A DNA stretch of 64,000 nt from Chionoecetes opilio (GCA_016584305.1 JACEEZ010006498.1:1-64000); one strand, 5' to 3'. Positions 47,648 to 59,671 are shown, counted from the stretch's first letter. Notes: generated by a model from the letters alone, not told the origin. Program-made: numbers and translations.

Positions 47648-48872
47648 TTAATAGTTGATGGGCTTGCCCTTGCATGTCACACATTTTTCAAGCCTTGAAG
47701 GAAGCGATTCAGCAAGGTTCCTGAGTGTTTGTGGGTTTAATTCATTCCACTCCTCCCTAATCGCCGCCTGCAGCTTCGCGATGTCCGAGATGTCCCTGTT
47801 CTGCAGGCGCCTCTTCATGAAGGACCAGATATTTTCAATTGGGTTCAGATCAGGGGAATTGGGTGACCAGTCCTCTATAAAGTCCACTTGGCAGTTGTGA
47901 AGCCATTTCAGAACAGATTTTGCCCTGTGACAAGGAGCTCCGTCCTTCATGAATGTGGCAGCGTTGCACATTTCAAATGACCCATGCAAAAAGTCACACA
48001 AAAGCTCCAAATAATTATTCTGATTCATGTTCTCATTTCTTGGTAAAAACACTAAATTTCCCACACCATAATAACTAAAACAGCCCCACACCATCAATGA
48101 ATCAGGATGTTTTTCGGTCTTAAAAATGTAAATTTTGGGTCCAGTGGGTCACTCCTCGGTCGCTGGTACACATATTTGCCACGATTACATGACACCGTAA
48201 ATATTGACTCATCGCTCCACAACACTTGCTGCCATTTTGGCATATCCCAGTGGAGATATTTCTTGGCAAATCCAGCCCGTCAATGTGGCTAGGTTGGTAG
48301 AGACGTGAGCTCGCAATGTGTAACGTCCCTGTGCATTCGGTCAGCGGTTCGAGTCCGCCTAGTTCGTGCTGACGTGGCGGCGCTTTGTATAGTCAATAAC
48401 CTTGTAGTTGGTACTTGCAAAGTGTCTAGATAGGATGAAAATCTTATCTTATCTTGGCAAATCCAACTCTAAGCACTTGATGCCTAAGGGTGGTGAGGGG
48501 TTTCTTGCGAGCGCGGCGTCTGCGGAAATCAATGTTATCATGAAGGCACCGTTGCACTGTCCTGATAGACACACACCCGAGCAGTTGGGAGTTTTTTTCT
48601 TTCAATTCTCTTGCTGTTATTTGAGGCTGGGCATCCACTTGACGCTTCATGACATTTAGTGTGCGTTGTGATGTTTTGCGTTCTCGCCCTGGTCTGTTCT
48701 TATGTTCCGGTGTCGCCACCCCGCCATCGTCACGAAACTTTTTCACCCATTTCTGCACACATCTCCTCGTAACACCCACAATCCTTGATATTTCTTCAAA
48801 TAGTCTCTCTGCCTTGTATAGGGATACAATCACTTTGATTTGGTCCTTTGTTAGGTCTTTCTTGCCACCCAT
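47648..48872 (-). pseudogene. Tc1-family DDE transposase, split by a SINE and frameshifts
   Basis: From 48872 the minus strand encodes KKDLTKDQIKVIVSLYKAER and VGVTRRCVQKWVKKF, the paired helix-turn-helix DNA-binding region. It is cut at about 48453 by a SINE. It resumes with KKYLHWDMPKW, VLWSDESIFTV (first Asp), then after a shift near 48130 MVWGCFSYYGVGNL, FMKDGAPCHRAK (second Asp) and SPDLNPIENIW (Glu). I count 35 residues between the second Asp and the Glu, one more than standard Tc1 (DD34E). The protein is close to full length, about 340 aa. It would cut TA sites. Confidence 0.85.
48275..48452 (+). mobile_element. tRNA-derived SINE inserted in the Tc1 transposase
   Basis: A perfect B box GGTTCGAGTCC lies at 48346-48356 and an A box TGGCTAGGTTGGTAGAG at 48286-48302. 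The tail is ATCTTATCTTATCTT-like. CTTGGCAAATCCA flanks it at 48262-48274 and 48453-48465, a 13-bp target duplication typical of LINE-mobilised SINEs. About 178 bp. Confidence 0.92.
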
Positions 48873-49280
48873 AATGGAAATACTGAGAACAATACCAGCG
48901 CACGTCTGCTCAAATTACTCGCGGGGAGTAAAGTGATACTTTTCAAAATGCTTCGTCTATGATTGACAAGTGGCATATTGAAATTCCTCAACGGTCTTGA
49001 TGGACTGCCCGTGCTTTAAACGAGTTGCCAGATGCAGGATATCTCTCTCGAAAGTCAGTATGCTGCCATAGAGTACATTTTCTGAATTCCCGTATGGAAG
49101 CGCTGTGTTATGATGTCGCGAACAATACTTTGGCACGCTGTGTAGTGACAGAGGGAGTAAAATAGTAATCCATCCCGGAAAATAATCCTTCAGATGTAAT
49201 CCCGTTGAAGAGCATGTAAACTCAGGTGAAACAAGAAGTCAACAGTCTAAAAGTTCGAAGTTTTTTTTTAGTAAATTACG

Positions 49281-50333
49281 ATGGATGCCTCATTGATGAC
49301 ACCTAAGCGCCAAAGGAAGGCTAACTGGACGGAGGAGGAGTCCTTCCTTCTGGTCCAGCTATACAGAGATAATATGTATATATTAAGAAAGGACATCAAA
49401 AAGCCCGGAGTTTCAAACCGGGCTAAGACGGATGTATGGGACACCATCACGGATCTCATCAATGAGCAGTACAAGAAGGGGGCGTTCCAAGAAGGAGGTC
49501 CTAAAGCGGTGGTTTACCATCTCTTCAAAATCCCGACCAAGGCTGCAGCAACACAAGGAGTACCGAAATAAAACTGGTAAGTACTCTTGTGTTCTAAAAG
49601 GTAGCTACATAGCTCATTCTTTGGTACCTATTCTTTTGTTTCTCAGCATCCCGCTCTTGTTTTTAAATACATCAAATTGTAACTTAAGAAAATTGTATCG
49701 TAAGAGAAATTAGCAGGATGCTGTGGGAAACAAAAATGTACATTTCGCCCAAAGTCAATGGCCCACACGCTTGAGACGGGTGCATTACTGGAAATTTACC
49801 AGGACATCCATGGTGTAGATAAAACTATCATATCACCATTTTTTCCTTTTTCTTTGGTCAAAGACTAGTCACTATGCAAGGATTAGCTTCTATGATCAAT
49901 TGAAAATATAGCAATAGTGACAAGACTTACTTCAACCCCATTGATTTTCTTGCATGGAGAAGTTAGGACACAAAATGATGAGCATAAAAATCATTCATTT
50001 AAGGAAATCTATAGTGATTAACTGCACATTTCAGATGCAGCTGGAGATTTTATTGCTTATTGATACACTGTACAGCACTAGCAAAGATTATGTCATGTTA
50101 GATTGAGCATCATACCCTCTAACATGACATTATAATTTATAATTGTTTTTCTTCTGCCTTTTTTGATTGTAGAATTAATTTTTGATTATTTTTTTAGGTG
50201 GTGGTCCTTGTCCTCCTCCACTCGACAAACTAGATGAGCTTGTGGCAGACATACTGGGGGAGGAGAATGAGTCTGTCGCAGGCATTGATGGCACGATGGG
50301 GATGGACTTGTCTAAAGGCACTGCTTCATTTAT
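49281..50333 (+). CDS. Myb/SANT-like DNA-binding protein, Harbinger-type, first two exons
   Basis: Exon 1 (49281-49576) encodes MDASLMTPKRQRKANWTEEE, LLVQLYRDN and VWDTITDLINEQY. After one extra base in the G run near 49479 it continues RSKKEVLKRW and HKEYRNKTG. The donor is GTAAGTAC. Exon 2 (50198-50333), after TTTTTTAG, encodes GGPCPPPLDKLDELVADILG, then SVAGIDG and a GTAAGT donor. The KTGGG-PPP-LDELV-ILGEE join is typical of Myb/SANT-like proteins that partner Harbinger transposases. Such proteins bind transposon ends and help nuclear import of the transposase. No HARBI1 gene is next to it here. The last exon is not seen; a repeat starts at 50527. The shift could be a homopolymer error. 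Confidence 0.75.
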
Positions 50334-50526
50334 GTAAGTAGCGAGTTCCGTCTACCTAAACAGTGGCTCCCATTTCTTACGTTGTAGTGCATCGGTGGGG
50401 AAACATGATTGAATTGAAATCAAACTCTACTAAGCTTATACTTTTACACATCAAAACAGTATAAGAGTTAACTTAATAGAACCTAACTCCTACCTTTGTT
50501 AACTTGGTCTAAGCTAACCAATTCCA
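50334..50526. other. Intron or 3' flank of the Myb/SANT gene
   Basis: Starts at the GTAAGT donor. No further exon recognised. Confidence 0.4.
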
Positions 50527-50795
50527 ATGAACTGAAACTCGAGAAATGCCAGTGGTCGCTGGCAGTTTTAACTCAAAGGTTGGTCTACTTGTGTTTTGGC
50601 TCCGCGACTAATATTTTCATAAATCAATTTCGCGATAAATATTGATGCACCGCATCTGAATACCAAAAAATATGGTTCTTCTGTTGTTCTACGAATTGTA
50701 TGGATGACATGCATTACGATGGAACGTTCTGTAATAGCAATTTAATGCAAATTACTCGCCTCGAGTATCAAAGCTTAATATATTTTTTACAGTAT
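50527..50795 (+). repeat. Partial copy of the 15048 TIR element
   Basis: CTGAAACTCGAGAAATGCCA, AAAGGTTGGTCTACT and ATTACTCGCCTCGAGTA match 15050-15300. Only the left part is present. Confidence 0.85.
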
Positions 50796-51109
50796 ACAGG
50801 GTGTAACACGAGTTTATGCAAATATTGATACAGGTGAAAGAACATGTAATTCTAAGCACAAAATATTCTATAACCATATGCTTTTTGAAGCTTCCTTTAG
50901 ACGTGAGATGAAGTTAGAAAAATTAGCGCGGCCAGTAATTTCACCATGGCAGGCGATTGCCGCTCGGTGACATTTTGAATGATTTAATCATAATGTTTAC
51001 TAGTAATGGAGCATTACATTATCTTATAACAACACAATGGTATTAATGGACATGTTATTACTAAATATGCAGTACATGAGAACAGCAGGGCTGCAATAAC
51101 GCAGCCCCC

Positions 51110-51152
51110 CCGAATTTTCCCCCCCCCGGTCCCGGGGGGGGGGGGGGAAACC
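51110..51152. repeat. C-run/G-run inverted homopolymer
   Basis: TTTTCCCCCCCCCGG faces CCGGGGGGGGGGGG. It may be an assembly artefact or a true hairpin. Confidence 0.6.
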
Positions 51153-51209
51153 CAGGGGAAGCCTCCTTAAGGAGGTATCTAGTAAGGCGTTGTAGCAGCG
51201 TAGAGTTTC

Positions 51210-51400
51210 ACCTCCGCCCCAGGCCCGCCGCTAGTGTCCGGCCCCAGCGCCCAGTGGCTCCCCAAGGGCCCTGAAGAGAGGCCACAGGTCAGCTCCGCTC
51301 TTTCTCGGGCTGCTTCAACACGAACTTGTAGCCCTAATACTTGAAGCTCCATCTCGCTCTTCGTCTTACGGTGCTTTTCCTCCTCTTCATCAATTATTAT
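51210..51400 (-). pseudogene. Possible last exon of a Myb/SANT-like protein
   Basis: The minus strand gives DEEEKHRKTKSEMELQVLGL, then QVRVEAARERAEL and a Gly/Pro-rich end. Charged helical tails like this end many Myb/SANT-like transposon proteins. It is opposite in strand to the gene at 49281. Weak. Confidence 0.3.
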
Positions 51401-51460
51401 TATATCACCACAGGAGTGGTCACTGTGGCATCAAGGAGCTGTGTGGCCTCGGCTGACGGT

Positions 51461-51485
51461 NNNNNNNNNNNNNNNNNNNNNNNNN
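51461..51485. other. Assembly gap
   Basis: 25 Ns. Confidence 1.
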
Positions 51486-52669
51486 GGGCAGGGACTGAAG
51501 AACTGTTATGTTGGGCGGTGGCCTGAAGCAACAGTGCTAGGACCCCTGAAGATTGCAATGGAAGATGTATTAGGCAAGCTGAAGTGAAGATTCAGTAGTG
51601 CTAGGAATACAGTGAAGATGGAGATGAATGTTTCACTTGATAGTACGGTCACGTTACCAAGGAAATATTCCGAGCTGGTACCACGTGATTTAAACCTGCG
51701 GGCATCAAGCAAGAGTAACAGACTTTATGACTGTACCACACAGGCAGCTGCATTGACCTATCATTATATATTAGAGACTGTATCGGCTGTTAAAAAATGA
51801 GGATGTAGATATAAACTGTTTTAAATTGCGATGGTGAATGCATGTATTCAATTTTTTTTTGGCGAATGCAGATGTGTAAAGGACTAAAATCGCGATGCGG
51901 ATGCAAATTATTTTGAGCAGGAATTCTGAGTATATGAGACCCCACCACATTCACTTACTAGGTTCAAAACGTTTTTGTAAATGAGAGGTGCAGAAAAATG
52001 CATGATTTTTTTTTTAAGAATTAATATTAAAAGTAAATAATTGACCTAAGGCAAGATAAAAAATGATGTCCCTCCTCCTGCCTTTCTGTATATTCTTGAC
52101 ATTGTTTTGTAATTTGGAATGAAATTAATTCAAGTTAAGGAATATTTTTGCAGCTGATTAAAGTAAGTGCATCCATTTTCTTCTTAGAGTAGCCAAGCTC
52201 TGCTATGTCTTGTAATCGCCACATCCTCTCGTGTGGGCAGATGCGACAAGATGACAGAAAGATATTTATGTAATCACAAATGCGCAAGTTTGTATTTATC
52301 ACAAACGCGCATTGCGTATGTAGATGCGAATAATCCGATACCAGATAGAGTATAGATGTAGTAGATGTTCCGCGTATGTGGAATCCGAATATCGTACAAG
52401 ATATATACTTATTGATTAATACAACTTCACGCATGATGCAGAGGTAAAGTCTCTGGGTGCTGCTTGACACGCACAGGTTCACAGGTTTGGTCAACAACTT
52501 CCCAGGAAACGAAACGCAGTTAATGTGCCCTTTGATGAATAGGATGGGGTGTGTGGTATGTGAGGCCCCAGCTTACCCAAAGATCAGTCTATGAGCTTTA
52601 AGCTCTCTCACAAGACGGTAAACGCTGGCCAGCATGTGTACAGTCGTGCTCACGACTAGAGGTGAATTA
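51486..52669. other. Unassigned stretch
   Basis: Frames at 51506-51712 (-) and 52135-52497 (-) have no family I recognise. Confidence 0.4.
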
Positions 52670-53245
52670 CACTTGCATGCATGCACCACATCCCTCCATC
52701 CATGCACCACAAAATCCATCCATGCACCACATGAATCCATCCATGCACCACATGCATCCATCCTGCACCCATGCATCCATCCAGCACCACAGCAATCCCA
52801 TCCCGCCACCACATGCATCCATCCATGCACACACTGAATCCATCAATGCACCAAATGAATCCATCCATGCACCACATGCATCCATCCATGCACCACATGC
52901 ATCCATCCTGCACCACATGCATCCATCCCTGCACCACATTGCAATCATCCCTGCACCCCATGCATCCATTCCTGCACCACATGCATCCATCCCTGCACCA
53001 ACATGCATCCATCCCTGCACCACATGAATCCATCCTGCACCACATGCATCCATCCCTGCACCACTGCATTCCATCCCTGAACACATGCAGGCATAATGCC
53101 CACCACATGCACCCATCCCTGCACCACATGCATCCATCCCTGCCCACATGCATCCATCCCTGCACCACAGCATCCAGCCCTGCACCCCCATGCATCCATC
53201 CTGCACCACATGATCCATCCCTGCACCACATGCATCCATCCATGC
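52670..53245. repeat. Minisatellite, unit about 21-22 bp
   Basis: About 27 units of CATCCATCC(A/C)TGCACCACATG. The left third mostly has CCATGCACC and the right two thirds mostly CCCTGCACC, so the array holds two blocks of variant units. Frames in all phases are open because the unit has no stop codon. Confidence 0.95.
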
Positions 53246-54764
53246 TCGCACACACCTTGCATGCATGCATATTCAATCTTCCTTCTAAGCTCCATCAAAA
53301 TTGGTTGTCCGATTCTTGTATATACTTTGTAAATATGATGAATGAGGTTCCAGTTAATTTGAATATCTAGAAAAATAAGAAAAGGTGACTAGCACCACCT
53401 AGCATGTTTCTTATCGAGACAATCATGAAATATTTTTTTGTAGCCATGTTTACTTTCTGACTCATTTTCACATTCCTCAATGCAAAATACCATTCTAAAA
53501 AAATATATTTCCCTCGGGACTGTAAAGCCTTGTGGTGGGTGAGGCATGGTCATGGCGTCAGGCAATGGAAACCAGTCAAATGTTCAACTATTTTTAGTCC
53601 TTGTGCCGTTATGGACATTATACCATATAACCAACAGGGAATTAAACACTCTATAATATTATCAAATAGCGTTTGTCTCTCTTAAGGACCGTCGCAATAT
53701 TGCTCCTGTTGCTATATTCTACCCTTTATTTCATGGTTCACTCGAATTTCTAGACTTGTGAATAATATGGCCCCCTCTCCTTCTTGGCACAAGGACTTTT
53801 ACTTACTCTTATCCCTATTGTGGCTCTTATTAATTCAAGATCTAACCACTAATTTATCTTTCATACTTTTCGGATGAAAAATCTGGAAGTCTTCATTATA
53901 TCCGCCTTTCTATGACAGTGATGAGTCAAAAATTTTGATTTCTTGTTCTTCTTATTTCTCATTTCTTATTCTTAGTTAGGACAAGAATTAATGAAAAGGG
54001 GGGAAAATGAGGCCCAACTTTATTACTTTATTAGCCTCAACTCAACTATGTACTTAGTAGTTTTAATTGTTTTTTCTAAACATCGATGGCATTGCCATGA
54101 TTGGCCAACCGGACAGCCAGCCTGGCTTCGGGGGAGGGGAACGTGGTCCCAGCAACAATAATCCTAGTCAGTTAAAAAAAAAAATTATAATTATCAATTA
54201 CAAATGTATTACCAAAGACCTATGAGCCATCAGAAAATTCATGTCCCGATCCAATCCAAACCTCTTCTATTAAAATATAAAAAAATCTCCATAACAAATG
54301 GATAGACTCATGCACAACAACGCTGAAGTGCTTGGTCTGTATACTACATTTTTCCACTCAAATAGGCCTGTGGCAAAGTGTACCTTTCAATAAAATGCAT
54401 GACTTATTACTTTAAATAAATTTGAAATATCACAACTCATGTTTATGCATCATGTGCACCATCCACCACCCAGCATCAGCTGCACGCAAGGCGCCCTCTG
54501 TTGGCATGATCATTGCATTACCTGCACACCCATACATGTAATGGTACAGTCCAAGCTACGTGAGAAGCAAGATGGGCGGCCAACAGCATGCTGCTTAGAG
54601 ATCATTTTTTTCGCGTGAATTAAACCATTTTCATAAAAGAAATGAAACCTCAAACAATGTAATTCTCTTTTAGCCCATACTTTACAGTCTATGCCTATTT
54701 GTCGATTTAAAATGTATATTGGAGGTGTGACGGCGTGTTGACGTATCTAGTAGGACCACCCATT
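53246..54764. other. Unassigned AT-rich stretch
   Basis: No gene or known repeat seen, apart from short homopolymer runs. Confidence 0.4.
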
Positions 54765-55140
54765 GTTCGGTAAAAAAAAAAAACGTTAGCCGTGGGAATG
54801 TATACGATGCTGCGGAAAAATGGGGGAAGCAATGTTTCATAATATCTCAGAAACCCGTATCTAGCCACCGAGAAAAACTTATGGAGTAGAAAAAATCCAG
54901 ATTTCAAAGGCTTCCCTGTGGTAAAGCAGATTTAAATCTCATGATTAAATGACCGATTAAGTTGTTTTTAAGGAATATTACTCGAAAAGAAATATTCCAG
55001 AAATCAAAGGAAATTGGCATACATGAGTTAAACTCTTGCGGATAAGAAATGTAACATTTTCAAAGGGAATACGATTCCTGCAGGACCGCTTTCCACCAAG
55101 ACACAACAATACTGTTTAGACGGATAAAAGATAGATGTAT
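54765..55140 (+). repeat. Second copy of the 32138-32515 repeat
   Basis: Direct match, with divergence and small gaps. Confidence 0.7.
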
Positions 55141-55764
55141 GTGCATCAATAAGCTGACTGGTTATGACGGCACAAAGCTGCGCAAAATATAAAAAAATTA
55201 TATCTATACAAATCGTATAAGCAAAAAGAAACGGATAGATGCTTAGGGTAGAGCTCGTTGAGCTTAACAAAAAGTATTCATTCATTTTGGTCTAGGAGTC
55301 AATAGTGTCATAGTAAAAAAGTGGTAAAACGCAATTAAAGGCAGTTTTTCTGAACATTTCAGCTGCCACAAATTTGGTCGAGTTTTATTGTCCTACAGAC
55401 GTAAAAATTATCTCAATACAATGTATATCAATGCGAAGAACAATAATAATTTTCTATATATTTTTTCACAGAACACTGCCAGTCAAAAGAACAGTTTTGA
55501 AGTTTTTTTTTTATAAACACTTCCCGGTATAGATACGGGAAAAGTCACAGCAGCAAAGTTGTAGTGCTCAAAATCCGCCTAATACGCGTTCCAAATCCGC
55601 TCTTTTATCCGTATTAGGACGCCAAATGCAAAAAGTTTTGTGCACGGCAACTGTGTGCAACGTGCAAACACCGTAACCCACAATTTTACTACCCTTTATA
55701 ACGTAAAATGATACATACACCACACGGGGGCTATGTAGTAGCAGTACCCCGATGGATGGATTGG
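55141..55764. other. Unassigned stretch
   Basis: Contains AATCCGCCTAATACGCG and a nearby TCCGTATTAGGAC, a weak inverted pair. No gene seen. Confidence 0.35.
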
Positions 55765-56843
55765 TTATAGTCAGGTTCGCCGTGTACCTGAAATGTGATC
55801 CCGTGGGATTGGTGCCAAACCGCGGTTTTATTGTTTAAATGCAAATCTATTAGGTCTAGTAGACAGAAAAACTTGGGTGACAATTTAACTTTTGGGAATT
55901 TGGGTTTTGTGGGGGCTTAAAAAGGGGGCTACCGTCATTTCGCAGTTATTCGCCCGAAATGAAAGCGCTAAGTATTGATATACACTATTTTTATCTCAAA
56001 ATATTAATAAGGAACTTATGAAAAAAAAATCAGGGTTTCCTCCATATATGCATTTAGTACCAAATATTAGTTGATATCTGGAATAATTATTGAGATTAAC
56101 AAATATGGTATTGTACATGCAGAGTCGGTGAACAAAGATATCCGGCCGTCTCTGAACTAGGCTACGGATTGTCAGCACCTATAATAAGAAACTGATCTAA
56201 TTAACTGGATGCGAAACAAATAACTCACAAAGCTAATGATTACAGATAAATTTAATAATGTTCTATGCAGTCATTGTCGTTGAGAAAAAAATTTTATCTC
56301 GAGTCGAAACCACGTCGAATCGAGTCCAATCTTTTCTTTAGCAATTTGTGGACTAGGGCTAAGAGATTAAATGTTCTTTTTTTTTTCCAGTGATGATGCC
56401 AAATTAGCTATATGTGACTTACACCATATTGATCTTGAATGTCGAACGGATGTGGGATATATTTTAACTTGATAATTGTTTATGTATTTCCAAGATATGC
56501 ACTTATGAAGAAGTTCACCCGTTTCGAAGCGAGGCATGTTGATATTCAATATAACGGACGTGACACTGAACTCACTCACCTGCATCATTTGCGATAAAGG
56601 CAAGCGGAAGGGCTACACCTTTGTTTTTCTACAGAATGTACCATCAGATTCTATGGTAACATAAAGAACTTGCGGAAGCGAGCACAGTATGGAGAAACGC
56701 AGTATGCACCTCTGGCTGAAAATCTGTAAAGTGGTCTGCATCTGATACGGAAAACAATCCATACAACAAAGACTGTACAAAACTCGTAGTGCACAAAGGT
56801 ATGCTGGAGAAGCCGAAAAGAGATTTTGTGAAACAGTCATCTA

Positions 56844-58485
56844 GTGAATCACCAAATGCGACCAGCTAAAAACTCGGACGTCCATCCTTGGCACATGATG
56901 AGGATTCTGTCAGACATGTTCGCAGTGTCGCCCAATGGAGCCAAAGACCAAGTCCTGTGCGTTTTCTCTGTGATAATCCGACAGATGGAGCGTTGCATCT
57001 TGTTCCTGACAGATACGATGGGGACCCGGTTTGGTGGAACATTAAAAGCGAAACCACACGTGACGACAAAGTTCCGAGCCAAAACCTGTACTGTTGCATG
57101 AAGTTGGTGATGCCGCCTGCATATGAAATGTGGTATCACAGAGATTGTTTACGAAATGTTGAAACGCCACTGCTATTCCTCAGGATTTGATTGTCCTGGG
57201 GTCGATGAAATATCACCAAGCATATGTGTGACATTGAAACGTAAATGCAGTTCAAAGTTCGCTCTCGCTGGTGCTGTTCTAAAGTATGAAAGATGTAATG
57301 ATGGTTCTGTAAACTTTGACTGAAAATGAGGTTAGTGTGGATAGCTCCGACCATTCAGACGACCTCGGACGAATCATCTTCGGACCGTATATAACGGGAT
57401 CTATGAAAGAAAAAAACACGTTCCAAGCGAGCAGGCTCAGCACAACCAGTGAAGTTCATAATACAAGACTGCGATGAAACATAACGCAATTTCCTATGAA
57501 GCTTCTGCTATCTCATGTAAGACACCCAAGTCCCAGCTCACAGAATTTCTTGCGGAAAACGATGCTGAAGCATTTCTCTGGGAGTAACAAAGGGCTTGTT
57601 GTTGTGTATCAGCCTACAGCAATGCCAAACATCATCCAATCCAGTCAGAATATGTCATCACAATCACGAGGAAGCTGACACAGATACCGACTTCATGCAT
57701 CGATGCAGCAAGACAAGGACGTCAAACGCGAGGAATGTGATGTGTGGTCCCCAGACAAGGTGTCTTGTTGTTGATAGGATCTTGTGCCCAACCCACACCA
57801 TCCCAGGACAATGAAGATGTTAACGGGCAGAGCGAAGCTCTTCCGGACAAATTGACATCAAAGAGAGGTGCACGCGATGGCACGGAGGAGTCAGAGGCTT
57901 TGATAGGACTGCACAACTTCAATGGCGCGGATTGGGGTGCGAAAGTTCTTCCAGTATATCGAAGAAAGCGTGGATAACCAAGTCCTGCAACTACCTTCGA
58001 GCAGCAAGATATAAAGACTTCCAGATCTTTGGATGTTCAGACAGTCTTCCTGAAGCTGATGTTGTCAATGTCGAGACTCGTCTGCAGTGTATTACTCCAG
58101 CAAAAGTTTGTGCGTCAACATTGCCAAGAATATCTCGATGGGAGCTGTTCAAGGTAAGAAACTCGGAGGGTGAAAAGCTTCCACGACGCGAAGCACGATC
58201 TGAAACCTTCACATACAACGGGCCAACCTAATGTCCAAAAGAGACAAAAACCTACCAAGACCAAGCCAAAGAACATGCTCCCAGAGGGCAATGTATGGAA
58301 AACTAATGACGACCAAAAACTTTATACCCAGTCACAAGTCTCGAAAAGCCAGCACACGTGCAGTACTTGAACTGTTAGGTGTGGATGGCAAAGGTGCGTG
58401 CAAAGAGGAAAGTGAACTGTTCATCGCCATAAAAATCGCCTGCCATGCACATGCAGATGCAAAATGCAACGAATGTGGAAAGTGA
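56844..58485 (+). pseudogene. Second HEEADT-class protein, with GADWG and Cys-rich end
   Basis: Plus-strand frames give CDNPTDGALHLVPDRYDG and a MWYHRDCL block (a likely N-terminal zinc finger) at 56960-57150. HEEADT follows at 57665-57682, a degenerate DTDVLLLIG equivalent near 57744-57780, then ALIGLHNFNGADWGAKV near 57896 and KNSEGEKLP-like sequence near 58160. The end is Cys-rich (CKEESE...CHAHADAKCNECGK, stop 58483-58485). The distance between the finger and HEEADT is only about 500 bp, far shorter than in the copy at 25160, so a large middle part is deleted. Several shifts. The order matches, from memory, a family related to the one at 25160-29860. Confidence 0.65.
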
Positions 58486-58834
58486 AATGACTACAGTATT
58501 GTGACGAAGATGACATGTTAGCCAATCAGTTAGCCAATGTATTAAAGATCAGCAAATGACCCCATAAGATAATTGAAGATTTTACATTCATTTAGTCATT
58601 GTTAGTATTCATCTAGATGTTGAGTGGAGTAATTACTGTGGTAAAGGTGGTAGAATGTGTGATGATTACAGAAAAGTATATTTTTATTTTCTTAGTTGTT
58701 ATCAGTGTTATGAAGTCATGTCATGAATATTTACATGTTTTATCATACATTTGGCGTTGTCTTTCATCTATATACATATATATAATATAATAATATATAG
58801 ATATATAGATAATATATAATATCTATCTATATAT

Positions 58835-58841
<7 letters not shown>

Positions 58842-58892
<51 letters not shown>

Positions 58893-58910
58893 GAAGAGGA
58901 GAGAGAGATG
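58842..58910. repeat. GA microsatellite
   Basis: GA repeats after a TATC/ATAG-rich tract at 58770-58840. Confidence 0.95.
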
Positions 58911-59671
58911 AGAGACACATACACAAATATCGTGAAATATCATAGATATGCCTAAATAATGTAGCAAAAGAAAAACAAATCCTGAACACTAACTGGTTGC
59001 TGAGGTTGTTAATAATCTTCAGTCCACGGATGACTTCTCATTTTTCTGCATTGGATACTATCGGGAAAGAAAATACTTCATAAAAATAGTTGCTACGTGA
59101 CTATCATCGATTAGGGCCAAGGCATTTTCATTTATTGTACAATATTTTGTTAGAAAGTGTTTTATATAGTAGGAAGACAATCAAAGGTTGCTTGAAATGG
59201 GACAAACTCTAACCTAGTTTCAGAGACGGCGCGGCATATTATCGTGGTTCACTATTCTGCATGTATACAAATAACAGATTTTGTAATCCAGTCAATAATG
59301 ATTCCAGATATCAACTAAATATTTGGTTACATAAATGAATATGAGAATGAGGAAAGGAAGGAAAACACCCAGATTTTGTTTTTTTTCATAATTTTTCGAT
59401 TAATATTTTTAAGAAATAAAATTAAAATAGTTATAAACCAATATTAGCGCTTTTCCATTTTCGGGCGATAAACTGCGAAACGACACAGTCAGTACACCCG
59501 TTTAAGGACCCCCACAAAAACCCAAATCCAAAAGCTAAAGTCAGTGCCACCCAAGTTTTTCAGTTTATTTATTAAACACCCTATAGATGGCATGTTAATA
59601 AACAATTTTTTTTACTAAAATCGCATTTTGGCACGCAATTCCACGGCATGACACGGTGTGAAGCTGACTAC

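Larger units (their letters stand above)
47553..49142 (-). mobile_element. Tc1-like transposon with TA duplication
   Basis: The ends CACAGCGCGCCACAGTATTG at 47553 and CAATACTTTGGCACGCTGTG at 49142 are inverted, with TA on both sides (47551-47552, 49143-49144). About 1.4 kb without the SINE that it carries. Confidence 0.9.
55765..59670 (+). mobile_element. 3.9-kb transposon with about 400-bp terminal inverted repeats
   Basis: 55765-56165 matches the complement of 59205-59670. Shared blocks include AAAAACTTGGGTG, TTGGGTTTTGTGGGGG, TTTCGCAGTT-ATCGCCCGAAA, TTAGTTGATATCTGGAAT and GTACATGCAGA. The ends read TATAGTCAGGTTC and TGTAGTCAGCTTC. The right end abuts a hAT relic. Inside lies a plus-strand protein of the HEEADT class. 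No clear target duplication. Confidence 0.8.

Noticed and set aside
48278..48360. tRNA gene
   Set aside because: A and B boxes are present, but the acceptor stem does not pair, and the unit has a tail and target duplications, so it is a SINE.
52670..53245. CRISPR-like array
   Set aside because: Units are contiguous with no unique spacers, and the context is eukaryotic.
52573..53370. Several open frames of 100-200 residues on both strands
   Set aside because: They are the minisatellite read in different phases; the protein repeats follow the DNA unit.
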